Positions 16,306-25,572 of a DNA stretch of 38,653 nt are shown one piece after another (within the stretch, counting starts at the first letter, position 1; every line of letters begins with the position of its first letter). Location of the stretch: positions 1 to 38,653 of the forward strand of contig JAJDUC010000067.1 of NCBI GenBank assembly GCA_022826865.1, in the 5' to 3' direction. The notes beneath the pieces were generated by a model that was not told the origin of the DNA, ran no database searches, and saw nothing but the letters and a program-made list of their open reading frames with translations. The DNA comes from Anaerolineae bacterium. GTDB lineage: Bacteria; Chloroflexota; Anaerolineae; Aggregatilineales; Phototrophicaceae. The position numbers were made by a program, and so were the translations under genes.

Positions 16306-16377
16306 CTACATGCGCCATCCGCTGCGCCTGAGCCCGAGCCGCCAGCTCAGCCTGGCCATGCGCGGACTGTCGGCTGT

Positions 16378-18306
16378 TTACATCGCCGCTTCCGCCGCCG
16401 GCCCATCCACGATCTCGACGAATTCTTCGGCGTTCAGCGTCTCGCGCTCGATCAGAATCTCGACCAGCTTCTCCATCTTGTCGCGCTGCTCCAGCAGCAT
16501 ATCTTTGGCTCGCTGATACGCGGACTGCAAGATTCGTTTGACTTCGTCATCGATCTGCTGGGCGTAATGCTCGCTGTAATCCCGCTGCTCGGCGATTTCC
16601 CGTCCCAGGAAGACGGCGCCGCCGCCGTTGCCGTAAGAGCGCGGGCCGAGCAAGTCGCTCATGCCGAATTGCGTCACCATCGCCCTTGCCATGCGCGTCG
16701 CCTGCTGCAGGTCATTGCTGGCGCCGGTGGTGAACTGGTTATAGATGATCTCTTCCGCCGCCCGGCCACCCATCGCGGCGACGATATCGTCCTCGAACTT
16801 CTCCCGCGTTATCAGCATGTCATCGCCGTCCGGCAGCGGCATGACATAACCGCCGGCGCGCCCGCGCGAGACGATAGTGATCTTGTGCACCGGGCTGGTA
16901 TTCTCCAGCCGGTGGAAGAGCAGGGCATGCCCGGCTTCGTGATAAGCGACTTTTTCTTTCTCCTCCGGCGTGATGACGCGGCTTCGGCGCTCCGGCCCCA
17001 TAACCACGCGCTCCATCGCTTCTTGCATCTCTTCCATGCCGATTGACTTTTTGTCGCGGCGGGCCGACAGAATCGCCGCTTCATTCACCAGGTTCTCCAG
17101 GTCGGCGCCGGAGAAGCCGGCCGTGATCTTCGCCAGCGCCTCCACATCTACATCGCCCGCCAAGGGTTTGCCGCGGGAATGCACTTTCAGGATTTCCTGC
17201 CGTCCTTTGACATCGGGATTGTCCATCACCACTTTGCGGTCGAAGCGTCCCGGGCGCAGCAGGGCCGGATCCAGGATATCGGGACGGTTGGTGGCGGCGA
17301 TGATGATGATATTGGTGTCGTTGTCGAAGCCATCCATCTCGACCAGGATTTGGTTGAGCGTCTGCTCGCGCTCATCGTGGCCGCCGCCCAATCCGGCGCC
17401 GCGATGCCGCCCGACCGCGTCAATCTCATCGACAAAGACAATCGCCGGCGCTTCCGCCTTGGCGCGCTCAAAGAGATCGCGGACGCGGCTGGCGCCGACA
17501 CCGACGAACATCTCGACAAATTCCGAGCCGGAAATGCTGAAGAAGGGCACGCCGGCTTCACCGGCCACGGCGCGCGCCATCAAGGTCTTGCCTGTGCCGG
17601 GCGGGCCCACCATCAGCACGCCTTTCGGCACACGCGCGCCCAGGCGGATGAACTTCTCCGGCTCTTTGAGAAACTCGACGATTTCTTTCAAATCCTCTTT
17701 CGCTTCTTCGGCGCCGGCCACATCTTTGAATGTCACTTGCGGGCGCTCCATATCGCGGGCGACGCGCGGCTTGCTGCGGCCGAAGCTCATCGCCTGGTCT
17801 TGGCCGGCGCGCATGGATCGCATCATCCGCCACAAGAACCAGACGATGATCAGGATAGGAACTACCCCGAGCAGAATCTGGAAAATCATCTGCGGCGAGT
17901 CATCGGCCGGCTCGAAGAAATAATCCACGTTATCCAGGGTGGCGCCGGCCACGCCCAAAGTTTCCATCTGCGTGTAGAAATCCGAAGACGGGTTCTTGTA
18001 AACGGTCTCTGTAGTGTTGTCCGTATAGGAAACCTGCAGCTCCCGGCCGCCGCGCTCGATCACCCGTTCCACACGACCGCTGCGAATATCAGCCGCCAGC
18101 CGGTTCATCGGCCAGCTATTGCCAAACTGCACCGCCGCCCGCCCGCTGAATACAAGCAGGAAGAGCGCCAATACGATGATGCCAAGCACAATCCACATAC
18201 GCTGGGAATTGGGATTGCCGAAAGGCGATTTGTTGCCATCGCTGCTTTTCTTGCCGTCTTTTCCACCCTCGGTGACATGTTTGGGTGGCTCTGACCGGTT
18301 GTTCAT
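16378..18306 (-). CDS. ftsH: ATP-dependent zinc metalloprotease FtsH
   Basis: This is the membrane-anchored AAA+ protease that degrades damaged membrane and regulatory proteins. The 642 residues hold an N-terminal hydrophilic tail, TM1 at about 37-55, an extracytoplasmic loop, TM2 at about 142-160, Walker A GPPGTGKT (234-241), the pore loop [10 protein letters not shown] (about 265-274), Walker B IVFVDEID (289-296), the second region of homology [20 protein letters not shown] (338-357), and the zinc site HEAGH (456-460). GGAG lies 8 bp before the ATG. All catalytic motifs are intact. The sigma-factor gene is divergent, with a 241-bp shared upstream region. Confidence 0.97.
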   Translation of the reverse strand: MNNRSEPPKHVTEGGKDGKKSSDGNKSPFGNPNSQRMWIVLGIIVLALFLLVFSGRAAVQFGNSWPMNRLAADIRSGRVERVIERGGRELQVSYTDNTTETVYKNPSSDFYTQMETLGVAGATLDNVDYFFEPADDSPQMIFQILLGVVPILIIVWFLWRMMRSMRAGQDQAMSFGRSKPRVARDMERPQVTFKDVAGAEEAKEDLKEIVEFLKEPEKFIRLGARVPKGVLMVGPPGTGKTLMARAVAGEAGVPFFSISGSEFVEMFVGVGASRVRDLFERAKAEAPAIVFVDEIDAVGRHRGAGLGGGHDEREQTLNQILVEMDGFDNDTNIIIIAATNRPDILDPALLRPGRFDRKVVMDNPDVKGRQEILKVHSRGKPLAGDVDVEALAKITAGFSGADLENLVNEAAILSARRDKKSIGMEEMQEAMERVVMGPERRSRVITPEEKEKVAYHEAGHALLFHRLENTSPVHKITIVSRGRAGGYVMPLPDGDDMLITREKFEDDIVAAMGGRAAEEIIYNQFTTGASNDLQQATRMARAMVTQFGMSDLLGPRSYGNGGGAVFLGREIAEQRDYSEHYAQQIDDEVKRILQSAYQRAKDMLLEQRDKMEKLVEILIERETLNAEEFVEIVDGPAAEAAM

Positions 18307-18547
18307 GTATGCAACTCCATGTTTTCAAGACCGAGCGCCGCCAATTTCCGGCATGACGCTTCATAAGTATAGACCCGTCGAGAAGCCAAAAGGTGATAAA
18401 TTCATGCCGGACCGCAGTCCCATTCTTGCGGCGGCGCTACCAGGATTCATCGTACATTTCAGCGCTTCGACGCTGAATTTTCGCCCTTGTTTCAGTATCA
18501 TTGGGCGGCAGACCGATCTCTCATTTTACAGATTGACGACCGCTCCC

Positions 18548-19192
18548 ATGACCGAACGCAGCAACGACGATTGGATAGCAGCGCTAAGCTCGAAGGACCC
18601 AGGCGCGCAGTCTATCGCCCTGGCCGATTTGCGCCGGCGTTTGCAGCGCAGCATCTACTTTTACCTCAGCCAAGACCGCAGCGACTTGCGCGGGTTGGCG
18701 ACGCAAGAGTTGACGCAGATGGCGGAAGACCTGGCGCAGGACGCGACCTTGCGTGTGATGGACAACCTCGATAAATTCCGCGGCGAGAGCCGCTTCAGCA
18801 CCTGGGCCAACAAAATCGCCATACGCCTGGCGATCAGCGACTTGCGGCGCGCGCGCTACCGCGACTTCAGCCTGGATGAATTGACCGCCGATGGCGAGTC
18901 TTCGCCGCGCCTGGTCACCTCGAAATCGCCAACGCCGGAGAAAGTGGCCGAGCGCGACGATGTCCTCGAGAAAATCGAGCGCGCGCTGCAAGAGGCGCTG
19001 ACCGAAAGGCAATACCAGGCGCTGGTCGCGGTCGCCCTGAAAGGCATACCGATGGATGTCCTGGCCGAGCGCATGGGCACTAACCGCAACGCCCTCTACA
19101 AACTCATACACGATGCCCGCCGCAAACTGAAAGCGCGCCTGGAATCCCAAGGCATGTCGACCGACTACATGATGAATCTCTTCGAGAATTGA
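18548..19192 (+). CDS. RNA polymerase sigma-70 family factor (ECF-like)
   Basis: This is a small sigma factor of 214 residues containing regions 2 and 4 only. Region 2 spans about 60-110, with KFRGESRFSTWANKIAIR and SDLRRARYRDFS. Region 4 spans about 150-205, with LTERQYQALVAVALKG and a helix-turn-helix around VLAERMGTNRNALYKLIHDA followed by RRKLK. It directs polymerase to a regulon that cannot be deduced here. No anti-sigma gene (zinc-finger or membrane type) adjoins it, which is unusual for an ECF factor and suggests another mode of control. The start at ATG 18548 is chosen because upstream residues do not look like sigma sequence. The ribosome site is poor. Confidence 0.85.
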   Translation: MTERSNDDWIAALSSKDPGAQSIALADLRRRLQRSIYFYLSQDRSDLRGLATQELTQMAEDLAQDATLRVMDNLDKFRGESRFSTWANKIAIRLAISDLRRARYRDFSLDELTADGESSPRLVTSKSPTPEKVAERDDVLEKIERALQEALTERQYQALVAVALKGIPMDVLAERMGTNRNALYKLIHDARRKLKARLESQGMSTDYMMNLFEN

Positions 19193-19245
19193 GCAGGCGG
19201 AAGTAGTACACATACAGCAGATTGTGATTTTGGTTAGTCATTTCC

Positions 19246-19274
19246 TTGCTACGATGCAACCAAGCCGATAGAAT
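19246..19274 (+). promoter_or_regulatory. Candidate promoter of the restriction-modification genes
   Basis: TTGCTA (19246-19251, 4 of 6), a 17-bp spacer and TAGAAT (19269-19274, 5 of 6) lie about 90 bp before the first methyltransferase, at the left edge of the AT-rich island. AT-rich DNA gives chance matches more easily, so confidence is moderate. No controller (C-protein) gene or C-box is seen. Confidence 0.4.
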
Positions 19275-19364
19275 AATCGAAAATGGATACAGACGTTCTG
19301 ATTCCGTCCAATTCTGCGCCCGAGGAACTTCCGGTATGATTAGGTCCTCTGAAGTTTCTTCACC

Positions 19365-20258
19365 ATGAATCCAGCTCCATATCTTAACCGCGTCTTCTAT
19401 AAGAATTCTCAATTCATGAATGAAATTCCCGACGGTGTAGTTGACCTCATCGTGACTTCACCACCTTATTTCAACATAAAGGATTATTCACTAGATGGCT
19501 ACCAGTTGGCGAATCACAGCAAAAAGAATGGTGCCCAGATTGGTGATTTGCAGGACTATTCGGAATTCATTGGCGAACTTCTCAAGGTTTGGCAAGAATG
19601 CGAACGAGTTCTAAAGCCAAATGGGAAATTGGTCATCAACTCACCGCTCGTACCGATGAAGCGTGCTGACTACAGAACGCATTACAATCGCCACATTTTT
19701 GATTTGAACGCGGATATTCAACACTCGATTCTTTACCAAAATGATACGTCCATGTTTCTTTATGACGTATTTATTTGGGACCGGACAAATCCCAGCAAGA
19801 GATTAATGTTTGGTAGTTACCCGTTTCCGCGCAACTTTTACGCACAGAATACAAGCGAATTTATTACCGTGTATGTAAAAGATGGAAAGCCTGAAAACAG
19901 CGTACCGAGCTATGCGAAGGAGGCGAGCCGGCTTACGCAAGACGAATGGGTAGATTTTACTAAACAAGTTTGGCGGATACCAATTCCAGGTAAAGACGAC
20001 TTAGCCTATGGTGATCACAGCGCCATCATGCCAGAGGAAATAGTCTATCGCTGCGTGCGGCTCTTTACATTTGAAGGGGATGTGGTGTTAGATCCTTTTG
20101 CTGGCAGCGGAACTACACTAAAGGTAGCCAAACAGAATGGTCGTCATTTCATCGGCTACGAGATTATGTCGAGTTATAGAATAGTGATAGAAAAGAAACT
20201 TGATGTGGCTTTTCAAATGCGATTGGAATTCGAGTATGAAAACGGCACTCGCGATTAA
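19365..20258 (+). CDS. Site-specific DNA methyltransferase, beta class, SPPY motif (M1)
   Basis: This 297-residue protein methylates an exocyclic amino group in DNA using S-adenosylmethionine. The catalytic motif IV, TSPPY (31-35), comes first and the AdoMet-binding motif I, DPFAGSGTT (FAGSGTT at about 245-251), comes last. This order defines the beta class. SPPY is more often found in N4-cytosine enzymes and DPPY in N6-adenine enzymes, so m4C is a reasonable but unproven reading. The coding region is visibly AT-richer than the surrounding genes, suggesting horizontal transfer. The second methyltransferase overlaps its end by 23 bp. Confidence 0.9.
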   Translation: MNPAPYLNRVFYKNSQFMNEIPDGVVDLIVTSPPYFNIKDYSLDGYQLANHSKKNGAQIGDLQDYSEFIGELLKVWQECERVLKPNGKLVINSPLVPMKRADYRTHYNRHIFDLNADIQHSILYQNDTSMFLYDVFIWDRTNPSKRLMFGSYPFPRNFYAQNTSEFITVYVKDGKPENSVPSYAKEASRLTQDEWVDFTKQVWRIPIPGKDDLAYGDHSAIMPEEIVYRCVRLFTFEGDVVLDPFAGSGTTLKVAKQNGRHFIGYEIMSSYRIVIEKKLDVAFQMRLEFEYENGTRD

Positions 20259-21021
20259 TGAAATATATGAATTGGATTGCTTTGAGTTCTTGGCGATGGT
20301 CGACGATTCCATTGTAGATCTGGCCGTAATCGATCCACCATACAATTTGAAGAAGGCTGAGTGGGATACATTCGAGTCGGATGCATCGTTCTTCGATTTC
20401 ACCTATTCTTGGATCGATTCGCTGATTCCAAAACTCAAACCAAACGGCAGCCTATACATTTTCAATACACCGTACAATTGCGCGTTCATTCTAAACCACC
20501 TCGATTCACGAGGTCTTTTTTTTCAGAATTGGATTACATGGGATAAGCGTGACGGCATGGGTGGGGCCCGAAGACGCTTCAGTAACGGGCAAGAGACAAT
20601 TCTGTTCTTTACGAACGGACCATGCCACACGTTCAATTATGACGATGTTCGAGTTCCGTATCAGTCTACTCAGAGAATTGAGCACGCAAAGACGAAGGGA
20701 ATCCTCAAGAATGGAAAGAGGTGGTTTCCGAATCCGAATGGCCGCCTCTGCGGAGAAGTGTGGCATTTTAGTAGTGCTAGACATAAGAACAAGGTCAACG
20801 GCAAAGTTAAGAAAATGGGACATGCAACCCCTAAGCCTCTAGATCTCGTTGAGAGGATCATTAAAGCAAGTTCAAATAAGGGTGACTTGGTACTAGACTG
20901 CTTTGTAGGCACAGGAACGACGGCATTGGCTGCAAAGAAATTAGGTAGGCGTTTTATTTGTTCAGATAGCAGTGCCGATTATGTAATGTTGGCTCGTGGC
21001 AGATTGGCGGAGTACTCTTGA
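20236..21021 (+). CDS. Site-specific DNA methyltransferase, beta class, DPPY motif (M2)
   Basis: This is a second beta-class methyltransferase of 261 residues. IDPPYNLKKAEW carries motif IV (DPPY, 33-36) and LDCFVGTGTTALAAKKLGRR carries motif I (about 221-229), followed by an acidic residue in FICSD. DPPYN suggests N6-adenine methylation. I chose ATG 20236, just inside the end of M1, because the upstream residues are not family-like. Two different amino-methyltransferases beside one nuclease gene suggest an asymmetric recognition site in which each strand needs its own enzyme. Base composition is AT-rich like its neighbours. Confidence 0.9.
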   Translation: MKTALAINEIYELDCFEFLAMVDDSIVDLAVIDPPYNLKKAEWDTFESDASFFDFTYSWIDSLIPKLKPNGSLYIFNTPYNCAFILNHLDSRGLFFQNWITWDKRDGMGGARRRFSNGQETILFFTNGPCHTFNYDDVRVPYQSTQRIEHAKTKGILKNGKRWFPNPNGRLCGEVWHFSSARHKNKVNGKVKKMGHATPKPLDLVERIIKASSNKGDLVLDCFVGTGTTALAAKKLGRRFICSDSSADYVMLARGRLAEYS

Positions 21022-21024
21022 GAA

Positions 21025-22254
21025 ATGGCAATGTACAAGAGCTTTGTATCTAATATCAACAGAGGAAACGATGCGCTGGAGTTCATAGATTCTCGACTCA
21101 AAGATGACAGATATCGCGGTGATGTGTCATCGCAGCACAACCGTTACACCAGAAACGAAATGGTCACGATTCTAAAATTGCTCGACAAATACGCTCCCAA
21201 TCAATCCTTGATGCCCATAAGGACTACGGATTTGTCAGATAGACCAGAGAATTTTCCAGAAGAAGAGACATATGCGCGATTCTGTACCGAGGTAAAGGCG
21301 ACTATTGGCAAGGGGACTCAAGATGCAATGCGCAAAAACTTGTTCGTTGATTTTCACAGGATGGGCCTGATAATTCGGTATAGTCATCCAAATGTGCCAA
21401 ACGATCCATATGCAGGCAAAGGAGTGAAAAACAGGTTTGCATCGCTTAGCGATCAAGGCCGTAGACTTGTTCAGGCAGAAACAATAGATGAGCAATTCTA
21501 TATATTTTCGAGAGCCGTGGACCTTCTCTTGGGCGGGTTCATTGCTACATTGCTCCACATACTTCGGGACACTGATTTCAAGCTCAAACATATTGAAATT
21601 CATGAATTTATGTTTTTCGCTTCTGCCGTTAATTCTCCAACATCGTTCAATGTTGGGTTTGAAAGGTGCGTGGCGTTGATTCGATCATACAGGAATCTTG
21701 CGCCAACCCAGCGGCGTTCGGTCATCGAAACACTTCGTGTTGAACTGCAGCCGGACAAATTCCCGGGCGATAAGACTGCGAAACGTCACTATAATAATTG
21801 GCACAACAAAGCAGCACAGATTTATCACCTTCTAGATCAAACGGTTTACTTTGAAGTGCGCAAGCGAGGACGTGAAAAGCTACTCTTTCTTCGGAAAGGA
21901 AGAGTCAGGTCCTTTAGTCAGAAGATGCGCTATTTTCGGAATCACCGTGTAAGTCGAGCCCCCGGATTCGAACTGCATCATGTAGTCCCACTTGGCTGGT
22001 CCGAAAGTGAGGAGCAGTTTAAACTCTTAGATAATTGGCAGAACATGGTCTACATTGACGGCTATAGTCACGCGAAAATAACGCAGAATAGAAATCGAAA
22101 CGTGTTAATGACAGCAGACGAGGAAGATTTGTTGTTGAGTGACTATAGTGAGCGTGTGATATATTTGAAGAACAAGGACAACCTTCTGTACTCACCAGAG
22201 AAACAGAGCGTTATGCTAACGTATAACAAAGAACTACTCGATGCCGTTGAGTAA
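21025..22254 (+). CDS. Putative Type II restriction endonuclease with C-terminal HNH motif
   Basis: I do not recognise the family over most of this 409-residue protein. The C-terminal quarter has a readable HNH (beta-beta-alpha-metal) signature: FELHHVVPLGW (His318-His319), then NWQN (Asn337/Asn340), then YSHAKI (His349, Lys351). The N-terminal 300 residues are basic and contain no motif I can name, and probably hold the target-recognition part. The start is ATG 21025, four bases after the M2 stop; ATG 21031 is also possible. The assignment rests on the HNH motif, the position behind two methyltransferases and the shared AT-rich composition. A non-restriction HNH nuclease remains possible. 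Confidence 0.72.
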   Translation: MAMYKSFVSNINRGNDALEFIDSRLKDDRYRGDVSSQHNRYTRNEMVTILKLLDKYAPNQSLMPIRTTDLSDRPENFPEEETYARFCTEVKATIGKGTQDAMRKNLFVDFHRMGLIIRYSHPNVPNDPYAGKGVKNRFASLSDQGRRLVQAETIDEQFYIFSRAVDLLLGGFIATLLHILRDTDFKLKHIEIHEFMFFASAVNSPTSFNVGFERCVALIRSYRNLAPTQRRSVIETLRVELQPDKFPGDKTAKRHYNNWHNKAAQIYHLLDQTVYFEVRKRGREKLLFLRKGRVRSFSQKMRYFRNHRVSRAPGFELHHVVPLGWSESEEQFKLLDNWQNMVYIDGYSHAKITQNRNRNVLMTADEEDLLLSDYSERVIYLKNKDNLLYSPEKQSVMLTYNKELLDAVE

Positions 22255-22275
22255 GCTCTGAGGACAATGCAACCT

Positions 22276-23700
22276 CTATTGCTTCAGCGCCATCACCGAG
22301 CCGAAGCACATTTCGTCGGCCGTGCCCGCGCCCCAAACCACATAACGCGGCTCGTCCGAAAGCGAGTTATCCCAAACGCAGCTCATGCGCAGGATATCGC
22401 CATGAGCGACTTGCACCGGCTCGACGAAATAGTATCGGTCTTGCCAGTGGAAGTCCCAGCGCGGGATATCCAGCAGCAGCAGCGGCGCCTCGCTTTCCGG
22501 ATTCAGTTCCATGCGGAAGCTGCGCCCCAATTCGTGCATGTGGCCGGAAACGCCGTAAAGCGTGAGGGGCCCAGGGACCGGATAATCACAGGCGCCGCTG
22601 GCATTCTCGCCGCTGTTCGCGGCGTAATCGGCCAGGGTTTGGCCGCACTCGCGCAACAGGTAGCCGGGCGCGTAGCGCGCAATTTCTCCATAAAGGTCGC
22701 CGACGCGCTCTATGGCGGCCTCGCGCTCGCATTGGGGTCCTTCAGTTCCGCTTGGGCAAGGAATCTCCACCGGCGCCGCCAGTGAGATAATATGGAACTC
22801 GGCGAGCTCGCTTTCGGCCGCCTCCAACTGCAAGACGACTCGACTGCGATCCGGCTGACGAGTGGTCCACAGGTTGTAGTGCATTTGTACAACAAGATGG
22901 TGACCCGGCTTTATCAGGACGCCCGTGCCTTGCGGGAAGGCGAAGGGCGATGCGCCCGGCGTCCAGCCGCCAATTCTGATTCCCTCCGTTGTAAAGCCGG
23001 GCGATCCATAACAGGGCCAGCCCGGACGCCCATCGGCATAGTTGCGACTTTCAATTGCGCGATTAGCCGTCTCATCAAACAGATACACGATATTGTGATG
23101 CGCCATTTCGCCCACATCGGGAATGAAGTCGTAACCGGTGATGAACTGCGGTTCAGTGATGTTCAGCGGATATGCGAAGCAGCGATAATCATCGCGCGCG
23201 TCTTCATCCGGGACGTAGGCAGCCTCGAGCTGCAAAGTCATATCGGCGCGAATTTCGACGAAGTCCAAGCCGTCGCTCGCCGCCGGCCGGTAGTCTTGTG
23301 GATCGCCTAAAGGAGCGCCGGCGTCGACCCAGGCGGCGATAGTGGCGATTTCCACATCCGACAGGCTGCGATCGTATTTCAGAGGCAGAGTTTCGGGCGA
23401 CGGCATCCAGGGCGGCATCAAGCCGAAGACGACGTGGAACTTGATATCCTGCGCCGCAAAGATTACATCTTGCGGATCGTTGAAGGGCGCGTAGGCGGCG
23501 ATTTGCCCACCCGAATGGCAGTCTATGCAACTGGCTTCGATGATCGGGCGCACATGCTCGTAATAAGTGGGCTGATCGGGCGCGGCGACGGCGCTGAGGT
23601 CCGCCGCTTTCGCATCATCATCGTCATGCCCCCCGTCTCCATGCGCCAGCGCTGCCAGAGAACTGAGGAAGAAAAGAAAGAGCAAAAGAATAAATCGCAT
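22276..23700 (-). CDS. Cytochrome c / copper type II monooxygenase fusion (PHM/DBM-like)
   Basis: This exported protein of 474 residues has a signal peptide (MRFILLLFLFF..., cleavage near ALA/HG) and an acidic His-containing mature start. It then has a single haem-c site CIDCH (58-62) with LMPPW offering an axial Met (95). The rest resembles copper type II ascorbate-dependent monooxygenases: His201-His202 (AHHNIVY), His274 (VQMHYN), His387/His389 (GHMHE) and Met464 (DEMCFG). These map onto the six copper ligands of peptidylglycine and dopamine-beta monooxygenases (HH, H / HxH, M). GGAG lies 7 bp before the ATG. I infer oxidation of an organic substrate at the cell surface, with the haem passing electrons to copper. 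The substrate is unknown. Confidence 0.82.
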   Translation of the reverse strand: MRFILLLFLFFLSSLAALAHGDGGHDDDDAKAADLSAVAAPDQPTYYEHVRPIIEASCIDCHSGGQIAAYAPFNDPQDVIFAAQDIKFHVVFGLMPPWMPSPETLPLKYDRSLSDVEIATIAAWVDAGAPLGDPQDYRPAASDGLDFVEIRADMTLQLEAAYVPDEDARDDYRCFAYPLNITEPQFITGYDFIPDVGEMAHHNIVYLFDETANRAIESRNYADGRPGWPCYGSPGFTTEGIRIGGWTPGASPFAFPQGTGVLIKPGHHLVVQMHYNLWTTRQPDRSRVVLQLEAAESELAEFHIISLAAPVEIPCPSGTEGPQCEREAAIERVGDLYGEIARYAPGYLLRECGQTLADYAANSGENASGACDYPVPGPLTLYGVSGHMHELGRSFRMELNPESEAPLLLLDIPRWDFHWQDRYYFVEPVQVAHGDILRMSCVWDNSLSDEPRYVVWGAGTADEMCFGSVMALKQ

Positions 23701-23862
23701 TGGCTTTCTCCTGTCGCGCGCATGGCCGCGCCCGGCAAACCCTGTGGCAACCAGCTACAGACACATTATAGTGCAGAATTACAGCCAAATAAAACGGGCG
23801 AAGATTATCACCGGGCTCGCTATTGCGGCGCGCGTGTCAATCCTGGAACTTTGCGTAAGGCT

Positions 23863-24612
23863 CTAACCCAGCGGGCGGCCGCCATCGACCGCGATGATGT
23901 CGCCGGTGCTATAGCGCAAATGAACCGCCGCCGCATAGACCGCCTCCGCCACATCTTCCGCCTCGGCGATGCGCCGCAGCGGCGTCCGTTCTTCCTGCTC
24001 GGCGAGCAGCGCGCGTGGCATTCGCTGCGCATATTCGCCATTGACCCAGCCGGGCGAAACCGACAGCACACGAATCTGCGGCGCCAATGCCCGCGCCAGC
24101 GAACGGGTCATGCTGTCCATCGCCGCTTTGCTGGCGCAATAGGCGACATTGCTGCCGACCCCGGTGCGCCCGGCGATGGACGATATGTTGATGATCAGGC
24201 CGCCATCGCCGTCGGCCAGCAGCGGCTGCAGCGCCCGAATTGACGCGAAGGCGCCCCGCCAGTTGACCCGAAAAATACGGTCGATGGTGTCGTCATCCAA
24301 TCCCTCCAGATCGGCATGCGCCACCGGGCTGGTGATGCCGGCATTATTCACCAGGACATCGACGCGCCCGTATTTCTCGTCGATCGCTTGCGCCAGCGCC
24401 GCCTGCGCCGCGCTGTCTTCCACCGGGCAGCGTATGATGAGATGATTGCCGCCGGACAGGCTATTCGCCGTCCCCCGCGCCTTGGCCTGGTCGCTGCTGT
24501 AGGTGATGACAACTTGGGCCCCGGCCGCGGCCAATCGCTGGCAAATCGCGCTGCCGATGCCGCCGCCGCCGCCGGTCACCACCGCTACTTTCTCCACGAA
24601 GTCTTTCATCAT
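23863..24612 (-). CDS. SDR-family oxidoreductase (FabG-like)
   Basis: This is a classical SDR of 249 residues: TGGGGGIG (13-20), NNAG, a catalytic Ser in NISSIAG, and YCASKAAMDS with Tyr and Lys. The end reads STGDIIAVDGGRPLG, typical of FabG-like reductases. Two ATGs lie in tandem. The second (first base 24609) has better spacing from AGGA upstream, so the true product may be one residue shorter. It follows the histidine phosphatase by 23 bp on the same strand and probably shares its transcript. The substrate is unknown. Confidence 0.87.
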   Translation of the reverse strand: MMKDFVEKVAVVTGGGGGIGSAICQRLAAAGAQVVITYSSDQAKARGTANSLSGGNHLIIRCPVEDSAAQAALAQAIDEKYGRVDVLVNNAGITSPVAHADLEGLDDDTIDRIFRVNWRGAFASIRALQPLLADGDGGLIINISSIAGRTGVGSNVAYCASKAAMDSMTRSLARALAPQIRVLSVSPGWVNGEYAQRMPRALLAEQEERTPLRRIAEAEDVAEAVYAAAVHLRYSTGDIIAVDGGRPLG

Positions 24613-24635
24613 GCATCCTGTCCCAGACGTTTGAC

Positions 24636-25331
24636 CTAGAAGGAGCGCATTTCCGCCGGCAGATGATCCAGCCGGTTCAGGTAGTGAAGTATCGGTCGCG
24701 ACCCGTCATAATTGATCCGTGTGATGGCGGTGTTGTCATGATAATAGCTCATCGTATGCGGAGGCGACGGCAACTGACCGAAAATCGCTTTGACCAAGCG
24801 GTCGAGAAAGCCGGCATGCGATACCAGGCCGATCACTTCGTCGCTCTCGCTCCAACTATTTAATTCCTCGGCGACCTTGATCGCGCGAAATAGACTGTAT
24901 GTTTCCGGCTCATAGCCCAAGGCGGCGTCGTACCAGCCGCGCTCGCTGACGCTTTCCGGCAGTTGATAATCCGGAAACTGGTCCAGGATTTCCGCCCGGG
25001 TCATGCCGCCGAAGCCCTGAAAGCGCCCATTTTGCCGCAGGAACATGCCGCCCATTTCGTGCAAATCCGGCCAGACCCTCGGCCGCAGATCCAAGGCTTT
25101 GCCCAGGGTCTGCGCCGTAACCAGACAGCGATACATGGCGCTGCTGTACAGACGCGTGATTTGGAAGCCGTCAGCCAAAACATCGCGCTGGCGCGCCAGA
25201 TGCCGCGCCAGGCGCTCCCGCTGCTGATAGCCCAGCTCGGTCAGATCGGGATCCACCTTGCGCCGGCTCATGGTTTCCGCAGTCAAGACATTGTTTTCCG
25301 ATTGCGCGTGACGGATGAGATAAACGTGCAT
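24636..25331 (-). CDS. Histidine phosphatase superfamily protein (PGM-like)
   Basis: The 231-residue protein has the catalytic LIRHAQSENN (RH motif with the phospho-accepting His) at the N-terminus and the second active-site His in GLVSHAGF near the C-terminus. This is the branch-1 arrangement shared by cofactor-dependent phosphoglycerate mutases and small-molecule phosphatases. The sequence between is divergent, so a phosphatase of unknown substrate is the safest call. I start at ATG 25331. A TTG directly before it would add one residue, and AAGGA lies upstream. Confidence 0.85.
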   Translation of the reverse strand: MHVYLIRHAQSENNVLTAETMSRRKVDPDLTELGYQQRERLARHLARQRDVLADGFQITRLYSSAMYRCLVTAQTLGKALDLRPRVWPDLHEMGGMFLRQNGRFQGFGGMTRAEILDQFPDYQLPESVSERGWYDAALGYEPETYSLFRAIKVAEELNSWSESDEVIGLVSHAGFLDRLVKAIFGQLPSPPHTMSYYHDNTAITRINYDGSRPILHYLNRLDHLPAEMRSF

Positions 25332-25373
25332 CAAGCGATCCTTGTTCTTATGCGCCTAATCAAGCTAGCGCTG

Positions 25374-25379
25374 ATTATA
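25374..25379 (-). promoter_or_regulatory. Candidate -10 element for the histidine phosphatase/SDR pair
   Basis: A perfect TATAAT on the minus strand lies 43 bp before the start codon. No convincing -35 is present at 16-18 bp. The divergent pfkB start is about 195 bp away and I see no clear promoter for it. Confidence 0.3.
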
Positions 25380-25572
25380 GGTGAATCTGCGCCTGAAGTA
25401 ACCCGCCGCTGGCTGAGATCGGTTAAGGCTTGATGAAGGCAACAATAAAATGCGCTTCCCGGCGGCCTGGGCGGCGAAGCCCTCACCGCTGCGCAAGCGG
25501 TCCAGGCTGGTCTAGCCGGGCGCCCCTCGCTACACTTGTCGCAGTTCAATCATCCGCATGAAGCGAGCGCCG

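Noticed and set aside
17179..18294. A 371-codon plus-strand frame opposite ftsH.
   Set aside because: The ftsH frame is complete with all motifs, and this frame is a composition artefact.
21955..21975. CCCCCGGATTCGAACTG resembles the T-arm of a tRNA on the opposite strand.
   Set aside because: It lies inside the HNH protein gene and encodes its PGFELHH motif. No acceptor, anticodon or D arm surrounds it.
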